Assembly: GCA_951230915.1 (NCBI GenBank)
Contig: OX579637.1
Location: forward strand, 12,400,001 to 12,464,000
Length of the DNA: 64,000 nt
Reading direction: 5' to 3'
From: Antitrichia curtipendula
Lineage: Eukaryota > Streptophyta > Bryopsida > Hypnales > Leucodontaceae
Shown here: positions 48,716 through 60,737 of the stretch, piece after piece
Layout of the letters: every line of letters starts with the position of its first letter
Numbering within the stretch: position 1 is the first letter of the stretch
Notes under the pieces: generated by a model
What the model was told of the DNA's origin: nothing
Database searches by the model: none
The model's input: only the letters and a program-made list of their open reading frames with translations
Made by a program: the position numbers and the translations under genes

Positions 48716-51714
48716 TATAATCATTCTTGGCTTCTATAGACGTAGTCCCTGGATTCTTTGGCGTAAAAGTAGGAAGCTTAGACCACGTGAAATTCTACAC
48801 AGACCATGAAATTTGTGCCATCCAAATGCTTACCGTTTAAGACTATCACATGTAGTTGACGGTTGGAGAACAAAACACTGTATTTTTGTACAACAATACA
48901 GTTTATGATTAAACAACTCTCAATCAATGACACCAAAAGCAGGAACTTTGAGAAGAAAAAATGAAAAAGGCACCTGGAACTTACGAGAACTTAAACGATA
49001 CTAAGCTGCCAAGACACTACTAACTTCGCAAATACAGAATGAATTGACGATGCACAAGTTCATAGGCCGTGCCGTAACGATGCATGCAAGAGGTGAAGTA
49101 AGAAGGAAAGATTGGAAAACAAGAAAATAAGGCGATATGGGGAGCTCACAAGAGATAGACGATGAAGAAAGTGGCATGATGAATAAGCAAGAAATTTGAA
49201 CGTTTAGGAATTTCAGAAACCAAGCTAGGAATATCTCCTTGCCTTGGGGGCATTGACACTCCTATCACGCAATTGGTGCTAACATGGTGGAATGGAATCC
49301 AACATTCCACCAACCTTTTTTTTTTATAAGTAGACGGTATTTTACCAATGAAAATATTGGCAACCATCTCTTGTCAAGGAATGAGAACTTTACAGAAATA
49401 CAGCCACATGTCATTTGTCATGAAAAGTGGGAGTTTCTTGATAAAGAATCCCAGATTCCAAAGATCCTTTATTTTGGAATTTGATTTGTGTGAACTATTT
49501 TTAAAAGTTGTTGAACTTGAAAAACTACTTTAGGGTTTAGGGTTTAGGATTTACGGTTTCAGGGTTAAGGATCTTTACTAGAGTGCTTCATGAATTCAAT
49601 TAATATACTAGACATTAATAAAGACTTCATTGTCTAAAATACAAAAAAAAAAAATACAAACATAAAAAATGCACGTGAAAGAATGCACCAAGAACATGAC
49701 TTACTTCACGTACTTTGTGAAACCGTGAATCCTAAGGCTCTTGAAATTGACATGTGGAAGAGGTAAAAGAAAATTGTTCAATTTAGAAACATTACAAATA
49801 TGTGGTGTAGATGTTAAAACTGTGACACTAATTATGTACATTCATGTGTTAAAGACTTCTAGAAAAAAAGTACATTTAAAAAAGATTAAAATTATGTGGG
49901 ACTCATGGATTATATATAAAAATTTAACCACCAATTCATTTTTTTTCCAGCAATGTGCACCAAAATCATGATGCATGTCCGTTGTTCTATAGAAGCCAGT
50001 CATAAATTGTAAAGGTCTTGAAATGAAAGTGTGAAAGAAGGAAAGCCAAAATTTTTTGTAGAATTTGTGAATACTATGCATACTTGAAGTGCATGGCCAA
50101 ATTAAATTTGGGCCTCTTACATTCCCATTTTGGAATACCATGCACTAAAAAACATAGGCCATTTCCTATTTTCTTAAAACGCCCATGACACCAAAAAACG
50201 CTTCATAGTTTACGTGCAAAAGAAGCAAAAAACAATAGGTAGAACTTGTAAATGTTACGGAGACTTCAAAATCATGTCCACATTAAATGTATGGCAATTT
50301 TTTCCCCATTTCAAAACGCCATGCATTTGAATCCATAGGGCATTATTAATTTTTTTTTCCTAACACACATAATCAATGCTTGACAATTCAAATGCAAGAG
50401 AAGCTAAAAAAGATAGAAATTATACATATTCAATTTCAAATCTTTTATGAGGTTTTTGCTTTACTTGCAAAATATATTTGACTTTGTTTAATTTATTAAT
50501 TCTAATTGTAAAGTATAGCATACAGTTCATGTTCTCTTTGAATCTATTGTAAGTTACTTTATAGAATATTACTAAGCTTGCATTTGTATACTCATAAATC
50601 ACACATCTTACAAGAATCTCCTACTTCAACATACAACTTTGTTTTAAGCCCCAATTTCTTTTCTTTTGCATTGATCTACAACTTTTGTGATTTCAATTCA
50701 CCTTTTAGTACACTTACTGTCTATGTGGATATCATGTTGTTAATGAGAAAAATATGTTTGCAAATAATACTTAAAAAACTATATCATTCTTTATTCTCTG
50801 CCCCAAAAGTAGGCTTTTTATTAGTACATAACTATATTTTTGTGCCTTATTGGACATTTACTAATTATTTATGTCTTCTAAGTTACTTAGCTATATGTTG
50901 ACTATGAAGAACTTGTTTAACCCTAGAAAGGCCCTTGGGGTCCATTTTTATGATCCGTATTAAGCCTTATAATTCTTCAATTGTAGTTTACTATATATTG
51001 TGATATATTCTTATTTACACACTACCATGATCATTAATTTATTTTATATTGAACAATATTTGATTAATATTTATGTGGTCAAATACCACCGTGTTTATAA
51101 TAATTATACTATATGGCCGCAAAGCGCTATCAAGCCTTTTTAGGATTAAGTTCCAAGTATACTTCATTTTCTACTCTCAAGTTAGTTCATCATTGTACTA
51201 GGGGATGCGTGATTACAGTCATTTGTGAAAGCTTGAGCTTTTCATGATTATTGAGGTTCGGAGTGATTTAAATTGGTTAAAACATGCTTACATTAGCGAG
51301 AGAGTGGATAGAATTGGATGAAATAATGTGAAAGACATCAAATGAACCAATCATTTGAATGTATGAAACAAGTAAACTCAATGAAATAATGTGAGGCTTT
51401 ATTTTGAATAAGTAAGCTATGCTATAGATCATAACTTTGTATGAGGCCACAAAATTAAACATAATGACTTCTTTTCTACAAAATTGTGCATTATTGGGTA
51501 GGTCTCTTAGTATTATAAGAAATTTGAAGCTAAATTTAATTATGATTTGTCTGACATTTAACCATTACATTTAAAAACACATGATTATCACTTGATCCAT
51601 CTACCATTTCGATGACATTGAGTTTCACTTTAAAACTTCATTACATGAGGACAAATACATGTGACTACTTAGTTCTTTAAGCACATAATTGTCTTTTAAA
51701 AAGAGAACATACTA
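48716..51714. other. AT-rich DNA with small repeats
   Basis: No gene. A telomere-like run (TAGGGTTTAGGGTTTAGGAT) lies at 49530-49550. Two to three diverged tandem units of about 175 bases lie at 50020-50430, with GTAGAATTTGTGAAT, GTAGAACTTGTAAAT and ATAGAAATTATACAT about 175-180 bases apart. They loosely resemble the 17.9-20 kb satellite. Confidence 0.45.
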
Positions 51715-51963
51715 CAATTATGCCACATTTAACTACTTTTGGACATTTACGTGAATTCTGGACAAAACATTAAAAAATCTCCAAATAATAACATCTGAAG
51801 ATCTCCAAATGTTTGTCTAAATCTTCAGATGTTTTGTAATGATCTACCAATGTTTTACATAGATTTCTTGATGTTTTGCATTATTTCCAAATGACCATTT
51901 TTTTTTCTATTATTAATTTTGGACCCTTGGAATGTCCAAAAATAGTTAAATGTGGCATAATTG
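51715..51963. mobile_element. MITE with 33-bp terminal inverted repeats
   Basis: The left arm starts CAATTATGCCACATTTAACT and the right arm is its reverse complement, matching at 32 of 33 positions (51715-51747 and 51931-51963). Both sides are flanked by CTA, which could be a 3-base target duplication as in PIF/Harbinger elements. Inside, AACATCTGAAGAT (51790) and ATCTTCAGATGTT (51821) form a perfect 13-base stem, so the whole element can fold. No coding capacity. Confidence 0.8.
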
Positions 51964-52362
51964 CTACAATTCAAAAATTATGTTTAATAATAACTTTTGA
52001 AATTTTTTTAACTAATACAAGATATGGCCTATAGATTTTTGTGAATTATGGTGTTAAAAAATGAAAACCTACAAAATTGGTCCAAATAGGATTTGGCCAT
52101 AAAGTTAAGTCCTCCAAATAATTATTTGTCACTTCTACATAATTTAGTTTGCACACTATCAACCAAATATCATTAGAATGGACCAAGGGTAACTTTTCCA
52201 TTTAAATTCTCTTGCATTATTAAAATATAAACATCACTTCATTGTATCCAATCATGCACATTTAGTGTTCCAAATGTGAATTTTTTTTGAACTAACCTTG
52301 TATATAGTTAATTTTGTACATCTTAACTATAAATACACCATGACTTTCCAAAACTAGGTAAA

Positions 52363-53991
52363 AATTTAAAGTGCTATACATTACTAATATTGAATCCTCA
52401 TGAGATTCAAATAAGTACAAAATACTATTCACTAGTCACCCTCTAATACAAACACTGTATATAATATCACCGCTACCTTCTGCGGAAATATGAGAAGCAC
52501 CTTCTTATTTCTTAAGTCTTTGACTTGCTCTACAAGTTTGAGGACCACCCAATCTGGAGCCTATATCTCCCCCTGATCGGACTTCCATGTCCACAGCGGT
52601 GAATTGTCGTTTGGTTTCTAGAGAGTGGTCATCCTTGTCTTCAATCTTCCATTTATTCTTCCTTGTGGGAGAAAAATCTACTTCCTCTGCCTTCAACGCT
52701 CTCAAAGCCGATTAAATCTTTTCTATCATAGCATTAACCGCTTTGTCATCATCTCTGGGGCCAACCAGAATGCTTGACCTGTGCCCTCTACAAAAGCTCT
52801 CCAAGTTGTTATAATGTTGGTGATCCTCTTATCAAATGCACTTGCCACCTGTACGAGTGCATGTTTTGTGCTTGATTGTCCATCTACATTTCAAAGTAGT
52901 ACGAACTTTTGCAACTTCTTCCAATTTTGATAGAAGAGGACCCTCCCTATTAAAGTGTGATTGTATGCCTCGTACTGCTCATTGAACTCTTGGAATGATT
53001 GCACTTATACCTAAACGCCATCTGCTCCTTTCTACACTTCTTTTTCAGGAAATAAGAAGAACTTTTGATCTGAGATGCTCCAGTGCCCCCACATGCTACA
53101 ACAAAATTCTTAAGCCTCCGGATCTTCAATACCCTTGGCCTGCAACTCCACCTCTTTGTTGCACGTCATTCATACAAAGTCATCCAATTGGTCATTGTAG
53201 TTTTCATAAAACTCATGCATGAATTTTTTCAAATTCCAAAATAGAGGTCGCTCCTAATGAACGTAACTTTAGATTTGAAATGGCTTTTGGTCAAGTGGAA
53301 GGGTCCATCAATTGTATTTTTGACTAAAGGGCATGCTCTCTTCGTGCCCAACCATTTCGTAAAACCTAAGGCTCAAAGGAAAACGACACTTGGGAGGGAT
53401 GCTTTCACCATGTACATGATATGGAAAGTGTGGCAACATTGGCCCATGGTTAAAGCACCATCGGGGCCAAAATGAACTAGACAAAGGCTGCATTTACCCT
53501 CCAATAGTTTCGTATTAGAACTTTCACCATGCACTATTATCTTGTTCGTCTCTTTGATGTGTGTTGAATGCGTGTTGTAAGGGGCCCAATCCTCTTTTGG
53601 TTCCAAGGTCCAATTGATGAACTGCGATGCACCGTTCCTTGTATCATTCAACCGCTTGGACATTGCATCTATGTCCCTCCAATACGTGACTTCAATCGAC
53701 CCCCTGTGATGTACATCAAACATCCTTCTGATAGCTACGAGGTCAGAGTGTAGGGCTTCACATTGCTCCTTCGACTTCATTGTTGATTAGAGAAGCCCAT
53801 TCATTGCTTGGGTTACTACAGTCGGTTTGTCTTGTAGTTTTTGAACCCATGTCAACAAACGAGTGTTGGAACTGCTCTTTGGCAAGCATTTATCTAGCTC
53901 CACTACTCGCATCATTTTCTGATACTTTGCCTCCAAATAGACGTTTTATTGGGTTACTGACTCTAATTCACGCTTCACCTCTTCGACCTCG
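52363..53991 (-). pseudogene. Truncated second copy of the RING/coiled-coil gene
   Basis: Collinear with 38150-39790 of the longer copy. It holds KCSLCLVHFGPDGALTMGQC and CHTFHIMYM of the RING (third half damaged), SIEVTYWRDIDAMSKRLNDT upstream of it, and the basic tail FSPTRKNKWKIEDKDD near 52670. Stops and small indels are numerous, so it is older or less constrained than the long copy. The right edge is sharp: identity runs to CTTCGACCTCG and then switches to the first base of DUF7869 element copy 2 at 53992. The left edge, about 180 bases past the stop codon, coincides with the end of similarity at 38150. Confidence 0.75.
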
Positions 53992-54003
53992 AACACTATA
54001 TTC

Positions 54004-54038
54004 ATTATTTTGAGAGGTTTGGACCCTCTCATTATAAT
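54004..54038. repeat. Terminal hairpin of DUF7869 element copy 2
   Basis: ATTATTTTGAGAGG and CCTCTCATTATAAT form a stem with two mismatches around 7 bases. It is the counterpart of 9160-9194. Confidence 0.6.
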
Positions 54039-54234
54039 GTTTCCCGTCTAGTCTCTAAAAATTGAATGTTAGTTTTAGCTAATTTAGGTTGCTTATCCTT
54101 AAATTTATTAATTTTGAAGCACAATTTTCATTAAAATGAGAGTTTTTTTTAATTAGGGAGTCCTGTAGTATATCTTGCTACTTGTAACAGTAGTCCTTTG
54201 ACTCTTATAACTGAAGATCATGTTATGTTTGAAC

Positions 54235-54349
54235 ACCAAGTCATGACCTCCACGGTTGGTTGTAAAGAGTTGTTTATCTCATCGGGGCGGTCCGGGTTTG
54301 ATTCCTTTGAATTCGTATGAGCGCATGAAAAAAAAACACATGACTTGGT
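54235..54349. repeat. tRNA-like block bounded by inverted 11-mers, copy 2
   Basis: ACCAAGTCATG (54235-54245) and CATGACTTGGT (54339-54349) enclose GGTCCGGGTTTGATTCC, a B-box-like word. It is the counterpart of 9374-9487. Confidence 0.5.
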
Positions 54350-54792
54350 GAAGCTAAATGAGCTTCGCAGGCAGGAAATTTGTAACAACCAATCGACCCC
54401 CCTACCCAAAATGTGAAAGCGCTTAACATATTAACAAAATATAAATAGTGGATATATTCACTATTCTTTTGTTTCAAATCAAAGTAGAATTTCAAAAAAC
54501 ATAAACACAGAATATATAAACAAAAAGAAATTGATTGAATAATAGTGAAAACAAAATAATATAATTTTGTTTTCATATATGTATACTATATGTAAGTACA
54601 ACTTCTTAGTAAATAAAGCACATACTACTACAAATAGATATGCAAAGACAAACAATTAATAATATAAAACCAATCAACTAAAACGTAATTCATCTACTCT
54701 AACATTTAAATACCATTTGTTGTAGGAAACATGACAATGTGCTACAACATTACTAAAAAACGTGCTTCACATATGTTCCATGTCTTTGGATA

Positions 54793-57623
54793 TCAACTGT
54801 ATGATGCAAGACTCTGGTTGATGACTTCAATTTGGACAGACGGGATCTTGATCATGCAATGGACGGTGTCACTTCTTATGGAAGAACTCCACGCTGTCAT
54901 TATGGCGTTTGTATGCTCCCAAATTGGTGGCTCAGTTTCTTCAACCTTCCAACGCAAACCTCTATCACTGTCCCATCCAGTGTAGTTGTCTTGAACATCC
55001 CAATTTCTTGATGTTGGACGGAAATATTGAATGAGAATGCAATTCGGTTTTTCAGGGTTACAGTTCGGATCAGACAATGCCCTCGCAATCCAAATTGGCC
55101 GACTGTCACCGTCTGCGGGTTGAACTACAACAAAATACCCATTGTAGAGATCGCATCCCACCCTAAAAGATGGTACTGGGCGACCAGACAATGGTCCAAC
55201 GTAGGCGTCATCCTCTGCAAACTCTTCACGGTCCTCGCCATCATCACCCAATTGATCCACTCGTGTCGCTCGAACACGTGTTGTTGGCCAAAAACCATCT
55301 CGCAAAACTGTAGTACTCGACATCGGTTCTTGCATTGCTACCCTTACATCACGCCAATAATGAACCAAATGCTCGTAGCGTCTTCAATATTCTCCAGTAA
55401 CATTTGCATTGCACAAATTCTCCCAATACTTTTCAAATCCAGATATACCTTTCATTATATCCTCCACACCTTTCATTGCCTTTAGTTCCACTGGTAATGG
55501 TACTCCACGGAGCCACAAACTTTGTCCTTCCGCATCTTCTTTCCACAACTTACTGGGTCTACCATTTTCCCCTTGCTAGTCCACATCAGTGCACAACAAT
55601 TTGTACTTCATTACAGGAATTCCATTAGAATCTAGGTAAAACTTCACTTGTTGTGGCCTCGTGTGACCAACAAGAATATCACCACCGTCAATAAATGAAC
55701 CTGCAATGAACCCCTTGAAATCAGGCACTTCTTCGATTAGATGAAGGATAGTGGGTATGGATTCTACATCCATGAACGACTTCATGAGTGCAGGAAATGT
55801 AGGGAAGCTCTCCTTCTTGAAGAGCATGCTCCATCTCCCAAACAACGCATCAATGTCATCATGCGTGTGACCAACGATCATGAAGTTCACATGCACTTCA
55901 CGAAAGATCTTGTTTGCAACAAGTAGAGACCAAAAACAATACACATATTGGTTTTTGTTGTCCCCGGTGGCATTGTCCATTTGCACATTCAAAATGGGTA
56001 GCAACGGTGTCGCTGAAATTAAGCTTATCGGTGGCAGGGGGAGTGATGCTTCACACATCTCTTTCCCTTCAGTATTGCTTCAAACAGAGGTGTCGATGTT
56101 GCATTGACAAACAACGCCCTTGAAGAAGACTTTAGTGGTAGTTCAAGGTCACGCAACAACTTTGCCATTGAACCAATGGTGTAATTTGAATCATGTTTAA
56201 ATAGATCCAAACCATAATGTGCATAATAGACATCAGCATGCCCATGCGCAATCATGCCCGTGACGGACACTGGCAACTTCATTAGGCCATCAAGCTCTTT
56301 GCTTTTGTGTGAAAAGACAGGAAAAGCGGTTTTTGCATGATCCATCTTGTTGTGCATGATTGTGATACATTCATGCGGAGAACTTTGCGACCAATATCGG
56401 TTTGCATAATAGATTTCCTTGTGAGCGCGAGCAATGGCGAGGTGTTTATCCAATCTCCTTGACCATAACATAGCGGTTTGAGATCCTGCAAGAGCACTCT
56501 TTATGAGCTCCCGCAACTTGTCACAAACAGCACATCAAGCAAAATTATCTCCGGGCTGCTTCACATCGTACTCTGGAAACCTAGTGGACCTGATCTTGCT
56601 CAAGTTTGATGTAGATACCTCTTGCAATCCGAAAGCGGCATTGATCTCATTGATTTTTGCCATTTGACCCTTCCATTGAAACGTAGCCGGCAAAATTTTG
56701 GAGACCACCTTCTGCCCTCACTTCAGAGTCCGAGTATGATGTGGCATGTGATCCGCTTCTTTCTCCAAGATGCATTTCAAAGTAACCGCCGCTTGTTCCG
56801 TATGTTGCCTTGGCTTAAGTAGTTCCAAATTGCCATGTTCTCTTGCTTCTCGACCATCCTTCAATGCACATTTTTGATAGCGATAGAATGTAGATTCCGG
56901 AACCCCGGCAATATGCATCCATGCTCGCACGCACACAACAATTTCGTCAATAGTCACCATCCTTCTTCCTTGTGAATCACGATGCATCTGTCTATGAACT
57001 TCAGTCTTCATGAAGGCTCTGTGCTTGAACGTAGAATTTTGATACATCCGTTCACGGAAAGCTCAAATTTTTTCTCTTGGAAACGGCTGAACGCAATTTT
57101 TACTACAATAGGTTTTGCTAGACACCAAGTTGATGGAGCCCTAACTAAGAAGGTCCTTCATTTTGATGCAAGACTCACGAGGGGGATTTTGAACACTACT
57201 TGTATACGGCCGACTGGACTTCGAAGTCAGAAGGTTCACACGACTAGCTTGTAGTCGATTGAAATTATCCCTCACATCATGGTCATGCAGGCTTGCCCCA
57301 CGACAGTGGACCAGTTTAATTGGCCATGCTACCAATGCACGCACTCGCTCTTGAAGGATGTCCGCCTCAGAATGAGTTTTCGAAATGTGCACCGCCACAT
57401 GAGTATCTCCAAGAGGACCAAGCACAAGATCCGAGTTCGCATTGTGGCATATACCTTCACCAACAAGAACACCAGCATCATTATAGAGAGTAACAACACT
57501 CGTATTCCAGAGCCGCCATGGAATTCCTTCACACTCGGGAATGTCAACATCCATTTCAACATGGTCTTCAGTATCATCATCATCCCAGTCTATATTCTCG
57601 AGAGGGTCGTCTGAGAGGCTCAT
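54793..57623 (-). pseudogene. DUF7869-type transposon protein, best preserved copy 2
   Basis: From the ATG at 57623 (MSLSDDPLENIDWDDDDTED, preceded by CAATTGTGTAG, a plausible 3' splice site) to the stop at 54793. The first two thirds are in one frame with a few stops (one TAG, three TGA), then a single shift near 56050 and one frame to near the end. Blocks: acidic N-terminus; LVLGPLGDTHVAVHISKTHS; TFYRYQKCALKDGREAREHG; CAVCDKLRELIKSALAG (CxxC); IMHNKMDHAKTAFPVFSHK; GMIAHGHADVYYAHYGLDLF; ILNVQMDNATGDNKNQYVYC; FMIVGHTHDDIDALFGRWSM; SRPIWIARALSDPNCNPEKP. One TGA replaces the Arg expected before CAVC (FARCATC in copy 1), a CGA-to-TGA change. The family is probably a transposase or an accessory protein of a DNA element; catalytic residues are not proven. 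Confidence 0.8.
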
Positions 57624-57711
57624 TTCACCTACACAATTGAGAATGAGGTAAATTGTTAGAACTATAAGCATTGAACGTGCAAATTCCGCACAAAGTACTA
57701 CATGCCAATAT

Positions 57712-58456
57712 TTTAGGTCGAATCGACCTAACCATCAAAACCATCCAATGTGCATAACCTAAAGGATATCAGAAAATCCAAACCCAGAAATTCCTCTACA
57801 TTATGATATTGATATCACGACTAAACAGAAAGGCTGCCAGATTATCTACAGCATAGGCCGTCTGATGTACGGTCCAGACAGGCATGATTCAGTACACCAA
57901 AGCAATAGAAGTAAGTACATTGACCCACTACAGGCAGGCTCGACCAAAATGCCAAGGCTACTGAACAAGTCGTATTGGTTAATTTTGTTTATATAACTGA
58001 CCCCCTAAGTCATCCAATTATATAAACTCCAACAACATGAAAGAAAGAGTGTATAAGCCAAAAGCACCTATAGACTTTAGGTCAAATCGACCTAATTCAG
58101 TTTCTCACATAGAAACTGTTTCCAAGAAACAACTATTTATTTCATTATGACATTTAGGTCGAGTCAACCTAACCTTGTAAAATTGCTTATTCTAATATAA
58201 TTGATTACAATTTCCATATTACCAATGCCACAGAGTTTGCAGTATTCAAATGACACAAGAGAAATGTTGGCAGATTATCGTTAACCTGATTTAGGTCGGG
58301 TTGACCTATTGTAGGATTCAGTTAACACGACAAAACAACATACGGTGTTGGTGTCAATAGTACTCGTTAATTAAAGCCTTTAGGTCGAGTCGACCTAATC
58401 GTCCAGTTACAAATTCACATGCACCATATCCTTGTATTAGGACAAGTCGACCTAAA
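57712..58456. promoter_or_regulatory. Palindrome array upstream of DUF7869 copy 2
   Basis: Six clear sites: 57712 (TTTAGGTCGAATCGACCTAA), 58076 (TTTAGGTCAAATCGACCTAA), 58153 (TTTAGGTCGAGTCAACCTAA), 58290 (TTTAGGTCGGGTTGACCTAT), 58379 (TTTAGGTCGAGTCGACCTAA) and 58437 (TTAGGACAAGTCGACCTAAA). The 57712 and 58379 sites are perfect palindromes apart from the central base. Confidence 0.8.
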
Positions 58457-58554
58457 TTATATAACATACAAGTGTGTTACGTTGTCGATCGATTTGATTT
58501 TCTCCGTTAATTAAGGAATTATAGGGACGTAAGTGTTTTCTCTTGATCCCGGAA

Positions 58555-58605
58555 ATTACGGCGATATAATCGGGTATTCAGGTCACCACTACTGAATTCA
58601 TAAGC
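58555..58605. promoter_or_regulatory. Conserved upstream block, copy 2
   Basis: ATTACGGCGATATAATCGGG and the ACTGAATTCATAAG tail correspond to 13255-13300 in copy 1. Confidence 0.4.
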
Positions 58606-59030
58606 GTCACAAGGGTCTGAACAATCTTGCGTACAATTCACATCATTGATTAACATCACAACATCTGATCAATTTTGAACAATACTGACGAAAACACAAA
58701 TGGGAATGACAGCTGAAAGGACTTCTGCATCTTCTGCGTAAACCTTGCACTGAAACTGAATGTGAGTTTTCCATGGGCAACAGGATTCTTGCATATCATA
58801 CCTACAGCTCGAAGCGCCTCAACGAACTACAGAGCACAAGTCGCCGACGTTCCCTACTGCGCAATTTGCAACGACCTCTAATGAATTCTTAACAAGGTCA
58901 GAAGTGAACGAAACATGCTAAGTGAAGATAGAACGGAACGTACACTGCCTACACAGAGTTGCAAACGCATTTCCGAAAGTATGAAAAGAGAAGTCGCTGA
59001 AGCGAACGTCAATAGAAGTCGAGCACTTCC

Positions 59031-59054
59031 TGGTGGGAATGGAGACGGCGGGAA
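59031..59054. promoter_or_regulatory. Paired GGGAA boxes near the 5' end, copy 2
   Basis: TGGTGGGAATGGAGACGGCG followed by GGAA; GGCGGGAA is E2F-site-like. It is the counterpart of 13686-13706. Confidence 0.4.
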
Positions 59055-59100
59055 GTACAAAGCTTGCATTCAAATTTGAAACTGTCAACCCAGAAAGCAA

Positions 59101-60737
59101 GGTTGTTTATCGGAATTCCTTGAGATGCCTCTATTGTTCATGGAGAATAAGACAAGGGTGGTACGTGGCCTCAATTCTCCCACCGCCTTATTTAGGGCCA
59201 AAAGATCAATAGAACTCTACATTATATTGGATTCTGTCTTTTTTTGATTTGGAGAATGTTTCTAGAATTCCATTTTTAACACCGATATGCAATCTTCACT
59301 GCCATTGTGCTTTTTCAGATGATGGCTTTAGCAACTGCTATCATTAATTTCGTCGTTTTTTAAATGTCAACAACATCATTAACTCCTATACATGATGGAC
59401 AAGAACACTAATTTCAAACCTCATTGTTTGTCACTCAATTTGCATGTCTACTTTACTTTAGGTAGAAAATTTGATTCTTATGTGGAAATTGATTTTCTTG
59501 AGAATTTTTGAAGAAAAAGGTTCAAGAAAAAAACACTAGTAGGAAGTTATTTCAAAAATAATGAAGATTTCACTATGTGTGTATATTAAAATGAGAAACA
59601 TTATGGTGTAAACTCAATTTACGTGCCATTCTATAATTAGAAAAATTATAGAATGAAAGTACATACTAAGTTCAAACATCGCAATAAAACATCCAATATT
59701 AGGAAATTTTTCAAAGTTCAATATGGAGTTCAAACTACAATACATGCCTTTCATTTTGTTTGTTAGGCCGAAAGTCATAAAATATCATGTTTTTGGATAA
59801 ATATCAGATTTTAGGCAAGGAGCAACAACTTCCTCACATACATTTAAGTAGCATATTCTATGATCCGGTCAGAAAAATATACACACAAGTCGGAAATACA
59901 TCCCTCGTTTAGAGTCCATGGCCATTTCGTTCCAATGCTACTTGTTTGCACTTTAAAAATCGATTAAAAAATTATACAAATAATAAACACCTCGTAGTAA
60001 TTCACAAAATCCAAGAACAATGAACACAATCAACCACTTATTAGAAAAATTCAAAAAGTGTGGGAAAAAAATGCATGTAAGTTCGAAATACTTCCAAGTG
60101 AACACTTAGTAGAGTCCATGACCATTTAATTTCAATGCTATTCTCTTACACTCAAGTAATTAGTGTAAAAAACTTTGAACCCCTCTGACGTACTATTTCA
60201 ACTAGAAATAGAAGTACTAGTCTCTACACTCATCCAAATCATGCTAAGTGGTTGGAAAAAAATATTGGAAATACATTTCTCGTCTACAATAGGGTCTATA
60301 GCCATTTTGTTCCAAATGAATACTACTTCTTCATACAGTCTGTAAAATTCAATTCAATTGTCAAATATAAAAATAATAGAACCCTCATACTAAATAAATC
60401 ACAAACTCCAAGAACAATACCCCACAATCAATCAATCATCACAAAATACAAAACTAAAACCCAAAATATCACGGTATACGACTTTTTTGAAGTTTTGGGT
60501 ATATAAAATTGTTAATATAGTTAGTAGTACAAGATAAATATTTTTTGCAATTCTTTGTTACTTTCAAAACTACTTGAGTATAATACATGTGAAAAAAATA
60601 TGGAAAGAAATTGTATAAAACTTTTAGAAGAAATTGAAGTGTCTTTTTATTCTCTTATGTCCATTATGGTATTATTCTAGTCAGAGTGATTATGATTGGA
60701 TCATTGAGGAAGCTAATATTAACAGGATTAGCTTCCA
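59101..60737. other. AT-rich intergenic DNA
   Basis: No gene or RNA is supported. Several similar 15-25-base words (GAAATACATCCCTCGT near 59895, GAAATACATTTCTCGT near 60268, with GCCATTTNGTTCCAA) hint at an old dispersed repeat. Confidence 0.4.

Larger units (their letters stand above)
53992..59100 (-). mobile_element. DUF7869-type DNA element, copy 2
   Basis: Begins AACACTATATTCATTATTTT directly against the truncated RING gene, which fixes this end to the base. Then follow the hairpin, the tRNA-like block, the DUF7869 gene, the palindrome array and the upstream GGGAA boxes near 59031-59054. The far end is estimated, since similarity to copy 1 is lost beyond about 59060. No matching remainder of the RING gene is seen on the far side, so a simple insertion into that gene is not demonstrated. 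Confidence 0.6.

Noticed and set aside
54900..55485. Other-frame open frames across DUF7869 copy 2
   Set aside because: They are shadows of the conserved frame, which alone matches copies 1 and 3.
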